From a virus, in the IMG/VR virus record IMGVR_UViG_3300044638_003266, positions 1 to 37,089 of that record: a stretch of DNA of 37,089 nucleotides; one strand, given 5' to 3'. Below, in pieces: positions 37,081 through 37,089 of this stretch (its first letter is position 1; each line of letters starts with the position of its first letter). A program made the position numbers and the translations under genes. The notes beneath the pieces are model-generated. The model was not told the DNA's origin. It was given only the letters and a program-made list of their open reading frames with translations, and searched no databases.

Positions 37081-37089
37081 GGTTCCCCG
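37081..37089. other. Right copy of the 9-base terminal repeat
   Basis: GGTTCCCCG, identical to bases 1-9. If joined, the genome closes to 37,080 bases with the AT-rich region next to the packaging genes. Confidence 0.5.

Noticed and set aside
1-37089. Integrase, repressor, tRNA or CRISPR genes
   Set aside because: I looked on both strands for tyrosine or serine recombinase motifs, leftward regulators, TTCGAA-type tRNA arms and regular repeats and saw none I could support.

Overview
The window looks like one complete genome of a tailed, siphovirus-like double-stranded DNA phage of about 37.08 kb. The first and last nine bases are identical, as expected if short cohesive ends had been filled in. 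Every convincing gene lies on the + strand, most stop and start codons overlap as ATGA or GTGA, and I found no integrase, repressor, tRNA or CRISPR array, so I infer a virulent lifestyle. Two lipoprotein signal peptides and a spanin-like pair point to a diderm (Gram-negative type) host. A late hypothetical protein with a VCVDDRFP motif resembles a family I associate with Verrucomicrobiota, but the host is not proven.

Layout from left to right. (1) 1-4159, ends and packaging: terminal repeat, ParB-like protein, small terminase, a 23-residue membrane microprotein, a PAPS-reductase-like PP-loop protein, an HNH nuclease and a GpA-type large terminase. (2) 4183-9912, head: gpW-like connector, a very long portal with three extra C-terminal domains, a protease with a nested scaffold start, decoration protein and major capsid protein, closed by a strong terminator. 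(3) 9975-15149, cargo: a small lipoprotein and a glycan cassette of three glycosyltransferase-like and three methyltransferase-like genes plus one small unknown. (4) 15166-26347, neck, adhesins and tail: two tandem paralogous tail-completion-like proteins, two adhesin-like proteins, a membrane coiled-coil protein, tail tube candidate, a G/GT chaperone pair with a GGGAAAC slippery site, tape measure, and tip or fibre proteins. (5) 26368-27446, lysis: holin candidate, an overlapping spanin-like pair and an M15 peptidase endolysin. (6) 27451-36853, early or metabolic genes: metallophosphoesterase, stand-alone ligase-type nucleotidyltransferase, PD-(D/E)XK nuclease, a recombination protein with an SSB-like acidic tip, a replication protein gene carrying an 11-bp iteron array, several HTH proteins and a C5 cytosine methyltransferase broken at an 11-G tract. 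(7) 36854-37089: AT-rich non-coding end.

The most interesting points are as follows. The 11-G run in the methyltransferase gene sits where all three downstream frames matter: one ends early, one continues the methyltransferase, and the third encodes another protein that looks real but has no good start of its own. Two short leader motifs, TTGACATAA and GAAATCCTA, recur just ahead of start codons at module boundaries. There is a phased iteron array inside the replication gene, a ParB/PAPS-reductase pair interleaved with the terminase genes, and a sugar-modification cassette directly behind the capsid gene. All functional names come from reading motifs by eye; no database search was possible.
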